Shown here one piece after another: positions 1-21,401 of a stretch of 46,743 nucleotides of DNA. The position numbers and the translations under genes are program-made. The DNA is from Saccoglossus kowalevskii (Eukaryota; Hemichordata; Enteropneusta; Harrimaniidae). The DNA lies in contig NW_003119432.1 of NCBI RefSeq assembly GCF_000003605.2, positions 15,069 to 61,811 of the forward strand. The letters are read 5' to 3'. Below the pieces are notes generated by a model. The model was not told the origin of the DNA. It ran no database searches and saw only the letters and a program-made list of their open reading frames with translations. Within the stretch, counting starts at the first letter, position 1. Each line of letters starts with the position of its first letter.

Positions 1-102
1 CCCTCTAGTGCCCCTCCTCAATTTCAATTGTATATGTCCCTTCTTTGGAACATGTATAGGTATTAGGAGGGGCATAACCTATTACATTGGGGCGGAGTGG
101 GC

Positions 103-234
103 TTAAAGGGCAGGTGGTCACCGTGCAGCACGTGTTCCGATTTCATGTAAACAATGTATTTTACATGCGTTTTATATGTCGCTATGAGTCCCATATCCAC
201 ATCAAATGGGACGTTGCATGACGACCACCTTTAG
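103..234. mobile_element. MITE, TTAA-type (piggyBac-like termini), copy A
   Basis: Begins TTAAAGGGCAGGTGGTC and ends GACGACCACCTTTAG, an imperfect terminal inverted repeat with TTAA on the left and its one-base variant TTAG on the right. Interior motifs (AAACAATG on the left, TTTATATG on the right) are shared with the copy at 20217-20517. It lies in the RINT1 intron before the first visible exon. No coding capacity. Confidence 0.6.
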
Positions 235-290
235 AAAATTCTTTCCCTCGAAAGCTCCACAGTTGCATGGTGTCAATTCTACTGTTTCAG

Positions 291-8309
<8,019 letters not shown>

Positions 8310-9951
8310 GAACATTTCTCAGAATGTCATTCTAATTTATTTTGTCCCTCATGGTATACACTAAATTACCGTAATCTATTTACAGACAGCGATGTTAGGT
8401 CAACTGAATAATAAGCACTATTATCTATGTGTTTCATGGCATGTTGAGATCGCAGGAAATGAGAAATCCAAGTACTCTCATAAATCACCATACCTGTGCA
8501 TTGTTGTTAACAATGTAAGGGTAAACAAGTTAGTCAAGAATGTATGCACACCTTGCTTGATATGACATGGGTAGCTGTTTTGGGTTGACATCACAAAATA
8601 CTGTAAAATGCAGTTATTTTCATTGCTGAGCATTATTCATTACAAATACTAGGCTTATAGCTCTTAGTACATCTTGGTTTGACCTGCAGCAGCTTTTGGA
8701 GAGGGATGGGATTACTTGACAGTATACAAAATGTATGCTTAAGATACACTTGGTGTAAATCATCCATGAACTGTCAACAAGTATGAACTTCAGGGTCATT
8801 GATGCCTGAATTTCCAGTAAAGGATCAAACAAATGCCAGGTTACATTGCATAGCTTATTTGATAGTGTAGTACATATTATGATATAACAGATTTTCTTAA
8901 TCATGTACTTTTATTTATAAACTTAGATGCAATCATGTATAATAAATACATTCTATTCTAACACTTGGTAATTGCTTGCTTAGTTACAATACAGTTCCAC
9001 AAGTCATCAATAATGAGATCCTTTTACCATTCCTTTTGCTTAGAATGGGGCAAGGTATTAATTTTTTATCTGTTCTCAGATTTTTAGGCAGCAATTCTAT
9101 TTAAATAAAAATGATGGTTTATTATGCATTCCATCCAACAATATGTAAGATTCAAAATTCACTTTCATAACGGCCACCACATATCATTGTTTTCAAGGGT
9201 CATCCTTGTATCCAACGTAGTGTCAGGTCATCATGAGGCTGCAGCAACATGGTCTTCATTGATTAAAAATGTCATCTAGATATATCAGGTCAATTGTACA
9301 AATAATAAATACTGTAAAATACTTTTTTTCGCTTGGAATTAATTTTCACTGAAGGAGTGATTCAGTGAAAATAAAATCCAGCGAATATACCTTTTTTCCT
9401 ATATTTTACATCAACTCACCAAAAATCAGTGAAAATGAATTCAATACAAATTACCCAAAAAGTCAAAAATTAGTTCCAGTGAAAATAAATTATTTCACAG
9501 CAAGCATTTATTCACTGTTGGAAATATGTGTTGTTTAAACACAAAGGGTGTAATTATTTGTCATGCTTCTCTGTCTCAATGTTGCTGTTAATGTGTGATA
9601 TACATGTAATATGAAAAACAATACTTCAGTAAATTTATTTGAATTGCATAAAATGTGCAAGTAGCTAACCATGTATTTGATATATATTTGTATTGGTGTA
9701 CTAATTTGCATTTATTGTGACTTATGGATCAACCATATCTTACCAATTGCATACTTTTAGCCTCTGTGTGACTTATGTGGGTAAACCAATTTAAGCGGTC
9801 AACACCCAACTTTCCCAATACTTTAAGAAGAGTTCTTTGTATTACGCATCAAAAGAATAGTACATGCTTGGTTTAAGTAGAAGAACCCCACAGAAGATCG
9901 CCCTCTTTATTTTGCTTTGTGAGTTGATTTGTGCATACTCAAACAAATAAA
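8310..9951 (+). terminator. RINT1 3' UTR / poly(A) region
   Basis: No coding sequence. AATAAA signals occur at 8941-8946, 9104-9109 and 9946-9951. The sequence stays CpG-poor, like the RINT1 body, until about 9.9 kb and then becomes CpG-rich, which hints that transcription may reach the last signal. The true cleavage site cannot be decided here. A MITE occupies 9312-9500. Confidence 0.45.
9312..9500. mobile_element. MITE family CTGTAAAATAC, copy 1
   Basis: Left end CTGTAAAATACTTTTTTTCG, right end AAATAAATTATTTCACAG; inverted termini preceded by TA at 9310-9311. The interior (TGAAGGAGTGATTCAGTGAAAA) matches the copy at 25283-25481. Non-coding. Confidence 0.65.
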
Positions 9952-10447
9952 GCAATCGTTTTAAATCCGCCCAGTGCCATTTTACTCCCTAAATGTCTTA
10001 TTTATAATATTTTTATGAACTTGGGTTAAGCTGATGGAATTTTCTTTTTAATCATAATTTGAATGTAGTAGTGAACGAATATTGTGTGTGCCAACAAGTT
10101 CCTTAGTACCATAAGTGGTTTGATGTATACAACAACCCAAGCATTCATTCCAGTCAATAAGAACCTCTTGAAAAAACGTGTTGATTACAGTGGAGAAATC
10201 CTATCCTACCCCCACAATAGACAATAGGGTTTGCAATGTACGATAGCACACATTCCAACTCTGTCAATATACTTCAGCATCGCCTTTAAATTCCGAAGAA
10301 CTCTTCATATTTTCTTTTTACAAGCGTATACATTTTTCTCTGACGTTTTTTTTTTTTTTTTACATTTTTTTAAAAAAATGCTAATTTGTTTTAACGCGTA
10401 CATACTTGATTACAAGGGCATGTTGATAGTGCAAACGCTTACTGAGT

Positions 10448-10480
10448 GCACAGTCCCTCTATCGTATAGAGGGACTGTGC
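10448..10480. repeat. Perfect 15-bp inverted repeat, 3-nt loop
   Basis: Arms GCACAGTCCCTCTAT and ATAGAGGGACTGTGC around CGT. A TGAGTGC/TGAGTGC direct repeat flanks or overlaps the hairpin (about 10443-10449 and 10481-10487). Could be a cruciform, a small-RNA precursor or the relic of a transposon footprint; nothing else nearby decides it. Confidence 0.7.
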
Positions 10481-13400
10481 TGAGTGCAAACAATACAGTA
10501 CGGAAACCATTTCCGAACGCGTCAACAATCGACTGGTTTTAATTCGTGCATTTTGTGACGTTTCAAACTTTTAAGGGGCTTGGCGATAACTTTGATATTA
10601 AGAAGATGAACTTTTAGTCAGTGCGATATTTGAACATCGAAAAAACTATAACATTTTAATAATGTGCCAGTTCCTTATTGTCTATATAATAATAGGAATA
10701 AGTCAAAAAGCGATTACCTGAGTCGACAAGATAGTGCGTGCAAACTACAAAATATTGACTCTTAGCAGTATCCCATTCAAATCTGAAAAGAAGGCATTTC
10801 ATGAAATGAAATGAAGACATGAAGATTTCTGGCGCCATGCATTTTTTCTCGTAGGCTAATATCAGTAACTGAGGGTTCAATCACGTACCATGCACAGACA
10901 GAGATTCTTCAACTTCATTTTTCTCTTATTTTGTTGCCAATCGCAATATGGCCGCCAATAGTATACACTAAATAGAATTAAAGACCGGCAATCAACAGAG
11001 CTATTTTTATACTAGTAAATACTAGCGAGCTGGCTCTCACTTGGACCATGGAATGCATGCATGCAATAGAGAAATCTCATTTATGGTTACAACATTGAAG
11101 GGTAGATGCCACTTTTAGGTACTAAGTTCCTGATAGAGTACATACCTCTTCCCTACATTTATTGCAACGACTAAGTCACGATAGGTTAGTAATTGTACTA
11201 AGATATCATTGATCTACTAGTATGCTGTTTCTGGGAATTAAATCTCGTATCAGCAGGTGTTTGCGTACACACTTCTTGCCACATACAGCTTCGAATGATC
11301 TTTTACTGTAGGTTTATTTTTGGCTCTTCAAATTAAGAATAAAATAAATAACGTCTCCATGATGTAGTGACGTAGTATGACTCAGTTCACGTTCCCCACT
11401 AACTCTTTACTCGAATTATGTATCTAATTGGTAAAATAACATTATTTTCACGTTTTAGAATTGTCCAGTTTTCTGATGAATATTTCGATGATAAGTTGCA
11501 TATGTCTAACTGCTCGCAGTGTTCAAAGAACGCAAGAACGCATGGCGAGTCACCAACAGGTGGTCGCACATTTCGCCAAACTTGAAGTGCGTTATGAGAT
11601 ATGTAAATGTAACCAGAAATATTTTTTCCTGCAAAACATATTTTCATAAATAGTTTACTTGATGTTACATATTGAATTGTTATAAAGGGTTATATATACA
11701 CACATTTCATACGTACGTGTATCGAAACAATCAGCAAAACCCACCTATGTGCGTTCCACAGATTCAATATATGTTGAATATCAACATATATATCGTGTAT
11801 AAGAATGGAGTGACTTCGATAGACAAAAAATCACTAGACTTGAAAAGAGTATTCTGTTCAGTCATCCAGTAAATTCACACTCTTGGTATAAACCATTGAC
11901 TCAATTTCAGCTTTAACCTTTGAAAATAAATATCATTACTGTGTTTCAGATAAACCATACAAACTCATGTTATCTTATCATTATAGGGTTATATGGACTT
12001 GTATGTGACAAGACACATTTATTGACTGACCTTTAATAAAAGGTCTATGCCCTTCTTTTCTTCTCTGATGCCCATGGCTGAATGATCCATATTGTAATAT
12101 CTGTATGCACCCAGTCAACCGTGTGCCGGTCTAACGTTTCGTTACCTATATGGTTCACCTGTAAATACCAAATAATGACTTTTTTTTAAATTTCTAGATT
12201 GATTTCCTGTAAGTATTTAATTTATGGTAATCGTAGTATAGCAGCAGCTTTAATCTGCCTGGTAACCCCGCCACATAGGTTTAAATGAACCGTGTGTTAA
12301 CACGTATGTCCCAGTAGAATTGCGATACATAGATACATTGCTTTATCTCGACTACGTAAATGAATGAATGTGTGTGGGGTATACTTTCAGTAAAGAGATG
12401 TTATTATATCCATCACCAATACATGATGCCATTCAATTCTTATTGAACTTATATTATTTAAGATATTGATTTCAAATACGTTTATCACTGAAAAACATTG
12501 AACAAATAAATGGTACATTCTTAGAGAAGCTTGTGATTGTGTTAATCAATCACCCGGCTTCACGTTATTCGTTGACTTGCACGATGTCCTGCATGTCACT
12601 TCGGCACCCAGGTAGAATGCACTAGCACTTTATTTATTGACCATGGGTTATTGACAGTGGTATATCCAAACGTAATAAGTCTGCTAAAGACGTTTATACA
12701 CGACTCACCGATGAGTAATAAGCCATTAATTGCGAAGATGACCGAGGTGACCGGTTGGAATAAAGCCCCGGGGCTTACACGCGCTTGCATTCAACGTAAA
12801 TGGGCATTTCATGAAACTTAACTTGACAAACTTAACTTGAAGACCTTCCCCAGCACAATGTAAAATTGGATTCCCTTTATTTGCATCCCGTGATTAATTA
12901 TTTTCGAAGGCTATTAGTTGTGGTGTTAACAATAGGTGATGTGCCACGAATGAGAATGCACTTGATGCTGTACCGTGACGGCATAATACAGGATAACCAC
13001 AAAGCTATCTTGGTAACAGCACATACTTGTACACCCGTAGAGGTCGTATAGGGTTGCTTAGCTCAGTGTATTGTGCTTTGTCTTGTCTCAGTCTAATTGT
13101 GCATTTGTTAGCGTTCGTTGTTTTCCTACAGATTTGATCCGATTTCTAATTCAAATCATGTTACCTGTGTAAGTATTTTGAATTTCCGAAAGTGCATAGG
13201 ATAAGTTAGTTACTTTAACGCCCATCTATCTCTACGTCATATGTGTACAAACATGGTTGCTATACTAATAGTAAACGTGGTCCAGAACACAATTTTAGAC
13301 TTTCCGTGATTGTACGTGCGTTTAATAGTTGATCTTTGCATCTATTTACATGTCAATTGCCCTCAATATAGGCGTTAACTGCACACGGACAGCGTATATT

Positions 13401-13953
13401 AAATACTCAATTCATGCCTCACTTGACAAGCTTTTCCCGTTTCTGAAAAAAAAAGACGAGTGAGCATTGTATTCGGAAGCTGTTGAATGGAAGTCCTCAA
13501 GCCACCCTGTTTGCCAGTTATTGCTACCGGTCTTTCGGTTTCACCAGCGTTTCCATGGTTACCTAGTGAATATCTCAATCGCGTTGTACTCGTATAGAGC
13601 ATGTAAGTCAAACCATTAACAAGGGACATAACGTTCACTTTTTGTTTTGGGGGTCTTGTGTGGATAGATGAGCGGTGTTATTTTATAGGTTTAAACTCTT
13701 TGTTGATCGCGAATTGATCCCTTTCCGGATCCCGTTATACGCCTTTGTACGGTGGTTGGAGTTAATACCACATGGGAGCAGTGTAAGTTGTCGGCCTACG
13801 ATAACCATGATATATACGAGCCGTACCATCACTAATTGAGGCGAAGATTTAAAGAGAGTACGATTTCGCCGCTAAACAACGACATTTCACCATCCTAAGA
13901 CATACATCGAAGTGATCTACGCGTATACACCGTGCCAAACAGCGGAGATTAAG

Positions 13954-14091
13954 ATGACGACTACAGTTGGATCGAAGCAGATAGAAATGCGGAAACGCAG
14001 CGAGACAAGTGCAATGTGGATTGGATTGGTGAGAGGGGTTGTCGGTCCGCTCATAAGGATGAGAATGGCCAGTATGCGAACTAGTATGGCG
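13954..14091 (+). CDS. Candidate alternative first coding exon (46 codons)
   Basis: ATG at 13954 opens 46 codons that end in phase 0 at a good donor (gcg|gtaagt at 14092). The frame is open from an upstream TAA at 13873-13875. The peptide begins MTTTVGSKQIEMRKRSETSA and is basic and methionine/arginine-rich; no family recognised. Phase 0 is the phase needed to splice to the exon at 23997, so it could be another start of the downstream EF-hand/WD gene. It lies in the CpG-rich block. No homology supports it, so it may be chance. Confidence 0.25.
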
Positions 14092-17000
14092 GTAAGTTTC
14101 AATTGCAAATATTTACAGTTGGTAAACGTGTTGTATTCATAGAAGTTTAGTTCTATGGCGTACATATAGTATTATCGATTATACGAGCAAGGACCGCGAC
14201 GGAATGGTTATTCTTACAAGAATCTTCTTCAAAATCAAAAGTAAATGATCAGATTACCATTAGTTTTACAATTGTTACTTTGTTATGCCCATGTTCACAA
14301 AACCCACAATTTCGTACAAAATTATCGGGTCAAACATGTTACCATAATTTATGTCACGACGGTAAAATGTTTCATCATATCTCAAAATTTAATTCCGTAT
14401 AGGGTGGCAAAATATATGTTGTTATATGATGGGCACTTGTAGTTGTCACGAATTATTAGCTATTTACGATAAATAGCCCTACGGAAATTGTCCGTTTTTT
14501 GCGCAAACAGAAAGTTGATGGCATGTGTCCAAGTCAGTAAGTTATATTCCCTGGCACTCACTTGCCGGATAGTAAACCTCTAACACGTGAAATAAAACTA
14601 GTATATATAACATGGACATTAACATGTTTCAGTGTTATAATCGATGTACGAGACAAGACAAACATAATGTTGGCTTCACATAAAAACAAAGGTTCATCTG
14701 AGAATAATAATATCAAACTATGTCGCTTTCTCGTCGATATGCATGTCGTAAACCAGCATGGTTTTCATTGCACGTAAATTGAAATGTACCATACACAACC
14801 CAGCATGGTTGCTTTGTACGGGCATTGCGTAATCCCATATATATCCGATTTATGACAACACGTGTATGTAATGTGAATGAAGTTGTCTACCAACTTTCGT
14901 GTCATGGAAAGAAAGACTCGATGCGAAACGGACATAAATTATAAGTTATATTCAAAGTGTAAATGGTGTTGCCATTGGTGACCGAGACACTGAACTATAT
15001 AAGCAGTCCACACACGGAATACGAAGGTCGGATTTTTGAAAATAAATCGTCATGTGATCAGAATTAAAATGCAAGATGAAGTAACAAGGGGTCTGTACAA
15101 ACACGAGGGACGCAGGTGAATGTTCTGATTAGAATGTTTTGTTTTCTATCAGTCCACTCACAATTTAAACACTCGACAATCCTAAACCGACCGCCGCCAG
15201 TTTCAAGTATATTGTTGACAAAATAAAGTACCTCGATCTTGTCACGTAAAAACGGAAAGCACTATCTACTTTAATAGAAGCCGACGTCTGTCGCCACATC
15301 AAGGATGAACCAACGTGACCCATAGTGGGCGCCATTTCTGACCATTGTACCAATAACTGTATAGTCGATCAGGCGGGGGGGGGGGGGTCATTCGTTAGGC
15401 ACCCGACTTCTTACATTTTAACCAAATTGCCGGGACGCACTGGACCACGACATTGAATTAAAGAAAACTTGGGTCATTGGAATTGTAGACGACAAAACAC
15501 ATACGTGACCTGACTATTGGGCCCAGGGCCACTGAGATCATTGGCCAACTTTGCAAATACATTTTTTTCAGCTTGATAAATTTTGGCGTTATTCTCGAGT
15601 TCGGTTTTTTAGATCTAGACAATAACCTCTTGAACACAATCATTTTCCACCAAAAAACTGTGCAATATTTTGCATATATGATTTATTCCTTAATTTTAGA
15701 ACAAATTTTCATAATGCGTGGTTTTATTTTTTTGGAAAGTGGAAAAGGTGACTTTTTACTATGTTCTAATAAATAATTTAGCAACAAAGTTTAGCAACGC
15801 CAGTGATAATCTATTCCGCTCTTACATGTACACATACACCAAGGCTGTAGACAATATAAATAATAGGGTTTGTCGCAATTCAGTTTAGAAAAATATTATC
15901 ACCTTTTAAAACCACTGTGTAATCAGTGTATGAGCAACTGGTTCATGGCCATGTACACTGTTTACTATTGACTATTCTGATATTATTACTATAAAATCTG
16001 ATCAGATTTTACGCACGTTTTCTTAGCACTGGCTAAGAAATTTGACCTCTTATCCCGTGCCAGGAAGCTGTGCGTGAACGCAACTATTTTCTCCATTCAG
16101 CAATCTTCTTAAGAAGCATACTTATAGTTCTATGACAAATATTTAGGTACATAGTTTACATGTAATTTAGTGTTTAAATTGGTAGATCGGTAGAGCAATA
16201 GTCAATATTTTGAATAAAATGGGCCAAAAGTTATGCAAATTCCAGATTTTAAAAATAATTAATGACAATGTGAAGTACCTGTCGGTCTATAAATGTTCAG
16301 TATATATAAGATATATGCACATTTGAGATATAAAGAACAGTCGTTGCTATAGAAACCAATAATAGAATATGTTTCCAGGATCGCACATAATTTATAATAA
16401 GTATCCTTATATTGGCTCTGAGAAATTATAATTTATGTGCAGGATTCTACCAATAAAACACCGCCAACCATCACCACAATCGTCGTACTGTGTCGTGTTT
16501 AAAATGGATCTAAAGCCGTGGGGTTCCCATGTAATGTATACAGTTTGTGTAAAATATATGTACATTGTTTATGCAAAGTTATTTGATTGTGCGATGCGTG
16601 GCAACTGTGGCGATTTAAACTGATTTCATGTCATGATGCAAACATTAATGAAGCAATGTTGTTTTTTGCAATTATTTTTTTTGGAGTTATATTATTTTTT
16701 TTAGTTTTGACCACCCTCCCAACATCCAGTGACCCGTTCTTTATATCCCGTGCCGTTCTCGTTCTACTATTTTCAGATGGTCGAATTACGTGATTGTGTC
16801 GCCTAAACAGGCACGAAATAACTAAACACAAGATCCATCTCAAAAGGTTCCGCATCTGGGCTTTGTTACAGATCCCAATGTGGTGGTTCGATAGTGTTTG
16901 TGAGTCACGGTTGACAAACACATACTTATATATGCGCCATTGCTAGTAATCGCGCACATTCATTGTCAAGGTTTTATTTGGTTCAATTTACCATTACGTT

Positions 17001-18899
17001 CAGCTATAATAGGTTTTCCAAGGTGCGGCAGCCCTTTGTATGAAATTGACATGAAATAATTACTGACAAATAAATAACGCGCAGAGGAGTGGTAAATATC
17101 TTATTACCAGAATGAGATGATATCAAAAAAATAACATCAAAACTTAATAGTTTATAAAAAAAATGCAATACTGCCCTCCGTGGCGATATCTTATATGAAA
17201 TCTATTCCTTCATTAAGCAGCTTTACAAATATGTTTTGATATTCATTATAATATGAGTGTTCAATAAACCTTTTAATATTATTACTCCAATGCCGTGTTC
17301 ATTGCCTTTGAAAAAGTAAACTCACAAAAAGCCCTGCTTTGATGAATGCTTGTACGTGACATACTGTACACAAACTGAGCTATTGACAGTGGAGTTTAAG
17401 AAGGGGAAATCTTTTATTGTACATTACATACCGCCTGTAAAAATTATTTTTATCGAAATGGTTTTGATAAATTTTATGTCGTTGACCATGAAGGGGAGAA
17501 TCAATATTTCTTCTGGATTGACTAGATTCACGTTGTATCATAACTTCAAAAATGTACTCATCCGCTCTCTATATGTGAAGGCTTGGGTATGGGTTATTTT
17601 GAATAACTGTTTTCTTTTCAGAGGGACTAAAGTGTTTGCTATTTTCTCATATAGACTTTCAAATCATAAACTCGCCTCATAAAAATTAAAATAGCCCATC
17701 CCTTATCTACCTGTCGTCGCCATGGAAACCTGTTCTATGTTAATGTACTAGTAGTATCTCGTTTCACATGATACAACTACACATACCATACCAACTTGAA
17801 CCCTTTACGTGATTTGCAATTTTTGTAAGATCTATGACGACGTTGAATGACAGAGGAGATATATTAACTATTTTGGTATTGCCAACTGTTATATCCATGT
17901 ACAAACTATGGAAATACATTTCAAAATAAATATTATACAAATGCTAACACCAAAATAATAATCAAAAGCTCTGCAACGTTTTACGTATGGGTTGAGTTTA
18001 CATAAATGTTATATTTTTATTCCAATTATATGAGAATATGGATGCAATTTACTCGCGTATACTGGCAAAACCTGCTCTCACTCAGTATCATAGTCATTTT
18101 CCAGAAACGTGTTCTGTGTCTCACTTAAGTTTTAAAGTAATATTTAAGAAAACATTATCGAAACATTATAGAACATTAATCGATAGAACAACTTATAATA
18201 ATACACAAAACGATCGTGACATTTCAATTTTCAGAGCATTAAGGTAGTTGGCTACCATTCAAACGGATGTATTTTGACGTTTTTACCATGATGGTTTTAT
18301 TTATTTTTCACCAGATCTCAAACTTTTGTAGGGAATTGTGGTTGAAGAGAATTTTCACGACATCGCAATGATTACTCTTATCTTTTTTGATGAAATAATG
18401 CTTTACATGGCTACTTTTAGAAACTGTTAAAAAAATGTATGCATTTTTTTGCAAACAAATATTCGTTCTGGGAAAAACATCCTGAAAGGTTGGTTGATAG
18501 TACTGTGTTCTGGAACGAGGCTATCATTTATATTAATATGTGTAAATAGTTGAATAACACGCATATCACGGTTGTTCGGGACAATCCGACGTGTGAACAC
18601 AAAGCACCTTACACACTTCACAATTGAGAGAAGGAGATTTTTAATGTACATTATCCATTGTCCGTTATTAGTAATTTAATGGCTTAAAATTATTCATTAA
18701 TACAAAGTAAGACATTCTATACACAGCTCTGTACAATCACGTACAAGTACTTTTAATATATAACTGATCTTCGTTAGCTTAAAATCTGAGGTAAAGGCGC
18801 TCTGTTCAGTTTGAGTCTATCGAGAAGACTTGACTATCGTAAGAGCAACTTGACTCAAGCTGTGAGCGGGGCCCGAGTGTAGTTAATCTGCAGTCAGCA

Positions 18900-18968
18900 A
18901 TGCTTCGTACGGCGTATTTAAAACGTGAGAACGGACCTTCGTCTAAGAAGAAGCAGTTGAAACCACAG
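18900..18968 (+). CDS. EF-hand/WD gene, first coding exon, form 1
   Basis: ATG at 18900 with an in-frame TAA upstream at 18840-18842. 23 codons, MLRTAYLKRENGPSSKKKQL..., ending in phase 0 at donor gtaggc (18969). Highly basic. An initiator-like TTCAGTTTG lies at 18805-18813, about 90 nt upstream. Sits in the CpG-rich block, as expected for an unmethylated promoter. The short length means chance cannot be excluded without transcripts. Confidence 0.5.
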
Positions 18969-21363
18969 GTAGGCGTCGTTACATTTCGACAGTAACAGAA
19001 ATTATGATGCGTTTGTTGAATTTGCAATTGATGGGTTACTAGTTATATGGAATAGTTTACACCATATGCTTGTTATTAACTATTTGACACGCGCAAAATA
19101 ATAAGGTAGTCGTATACAATTGCGGCGGTATAGTCATAGTAACCGGAAATGTGTTTTGTCTCTGCTCTTGTAAGCATCGTCATCATGGTTATCACTTCCC
19201 ATGATTTAGTCGATACATTTAGTGTCTTACTGACGAACGACTCGTATTAGGTAGAGTGTACGTGTGCAATTATATGTTGTGTGTCAAGGTGCGGAACAAA
19301 AACAGAGTAGTTTCCGTTTGTCGACACAAATAACCCAGATATTATGTATTAAGTCAAGTCATGAAGGAGTAAAAGAAGATGCTCCATTATTGAGGGAGTA
19401 TAAACATCCTTAGACATTGGTTGTCAATAGATAAATGCACATACACGTACGCCTCTTACACATACGTGAGTGTGTCTTTAGTAGACGAACGAACAGGCGT
19501 CCGCACGGAGTTTTGTTGAAAAAACACGGCATCATCTAATATTTTCTTCGTTTGTTTCGAGGTTAGTGGAATTTCTACAGCGGACGGCGAAACGAATTTC
19601 CCTTGTAACATTGCAATATCCTTTGGTACAATCTTTACCAAGAATGATGAGGGGTAAAATTTATATACAGTATATACTCCCCCGCACTATGTCGAGGATG
19701 AAAATTCAATTTATGACTGAATATCATGATTTTTGTTCATATTCAAATTACAACAGTTACCGTGGATAACGCCGAAATTTCAGAATCGCTTTGCAAGACG
19801 GTGCTCTGAACGGTTGATTTTGTGGGCGATGTTCCTCTGTGAAAACCGTTTTCGATTTTGAGCTAAAGAACTGCGTGAAATATTGAAATGGTGATTGTTG
19901 TAATCCTATGAGCGTTCTACACTTGAATACATTGAATCAAGCATACAATTTAATTTCAAATTCGAAAAACCTCCTCAAATAATAGTAGAACGTTTGATCT
20001 GCAATCTGTCAACGGTTGAATGCAAAGTCACACGTAACAAGGAATATTGCAATGTTTGAGAAAAATTATAGAGAAAAGCACTTTTGTTGATCTGTTTATT
20101 TCGGCACCCGCTGTAATAGTATTATGGTATCAATGAATTATAAATCATCGATTCGACGTAAAGACCATCATCTTTTCAGTTTTAGTGCATGGGTTATGCA
20201 GCACTGCAGATACATGTTAAAGGGCGGTGGTCGTCGCGCTGCGCATGTCATTTGTGTTGATAAACATTGATTTTTCCACAATCCAATGCGTTCTACTAAT
20301 GGAAATCACAAGTTAGAGGTTTGACCTGGGCGCGACTTGCATCAATTACTGCCGGTGACTCCTTCGATACCTTCCAATCACCTAAAATACATAATTAAAG
20401 CTTAGCAACATCTCAGTTTGTACTCATTGATCTGCGCAACAGTCATAGTAGCCATCTTTGTTTATATGAGACCCATGTATCTCGCTCATGCGTGGCGCGA
20501 CGACTACCACACTTTAAGCATGCTTAAAATAAAATTAAAATAACATAAACTTAATAAATACAATAGTTGAAAATTGTTAGTAAATTACCATAGTGCTAGT
20601 TGAGCGAATCCACCATTTTCACGACACATATTAGTCAAACATATATTTATTTTTTGCAAATATGACGGGAAATAAATTATTATTCTTAATTTGCACGTGA
20701 TTATGAAAACTACAGTGTCAACCATGCATGTGATTACATCAAAATTCCGGGAATAATTTAAATCCACAAAGACAGGTTTTGTTATCGTCGTTTGAAAAAT
20801 ACTGTTGCTTTCAAGTTGTTTTATACAATTACTAAAATACATGCATATTCACGTGCCAACGAAGCTATATGGTTACTATGTGATTGGCTCTCAATTTGAT
20901 TTTCACAAACAATGGACAACCTACTTATAGCCCCAATGAATTTAGCATTTTAAGAACGAATAAATTGATTGGATTTTCACCTGACTGCACTTAATTTATT
21001 TGGTTTATTGGCTGCAACTGCCAGACGGAGTTGTCAAATGGTGAATAACAAATTCGTATGTCACTATTTATGTAATGTTTACATAAGACTGTAATCTAAC
21101 TAGTTGAACTATTAATATCTTTTTACGATTATTACTGTATTATAAATATATACATGCTTACACGACTTAGTGGGAAACAAAGTGTTACACTTTAACGAGG
21201 AATATCGTTTGGGGGCGCTGGTCATTCATCGTTGGTCGTCGTGAGATTTCAACAAGGGGCAACGTCCCGCCATATACCCGGTACATGAGATGTCCATGGG
21301 TTAGTTTATTTTGGAAATGCTAATAAAACAGACGCAATAAAAGAAATAACAGCACATTAAAAT

Positions 21364-21401
<38 letters not shown>

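Larger units (their letters stand above)
9952..18899. other. CpG-richer intergenic block
   Basis: No gene recognised with confidence over about 9 kb. Contents: hairpin 10448-10480, candidate first exon 13954-14091, G run 15375-15387, and many short unconvincing ORFs. CG dinucleotides are visibly more frequent than in RINT1 or after 21.83 kb; the zone continues to about 21.83 kb through the first exon and intron of the next gene. Likely intergenic plus promoter-proximal DNA that is not germline-methylated (inference). Confidence 0.5.

Noticed and set aside
11461-11649. Possible small exon with ATGGCGAGTCACCAACAG
   Set aside because: There is a weak donor-like site (CAG|gtggtc), but the peptide has no recognisable homology and phase partners are uncertain; overlapping minus ORF equally unconvincing.
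15165-15353. Minus-strand ORF with internal MAPTMGHVGS... start and AG|gtactt donor
   Set aside because: Looks exon-like in form only; no partner exon, no homology.
16631-16921. ORFs on both strands around 16.6-16.9 kb
   Set aside because: The minus peptide (SENSRTRTARDIKNGS) looked vaguely repeat-derived, but I could not place it and found no element borders.
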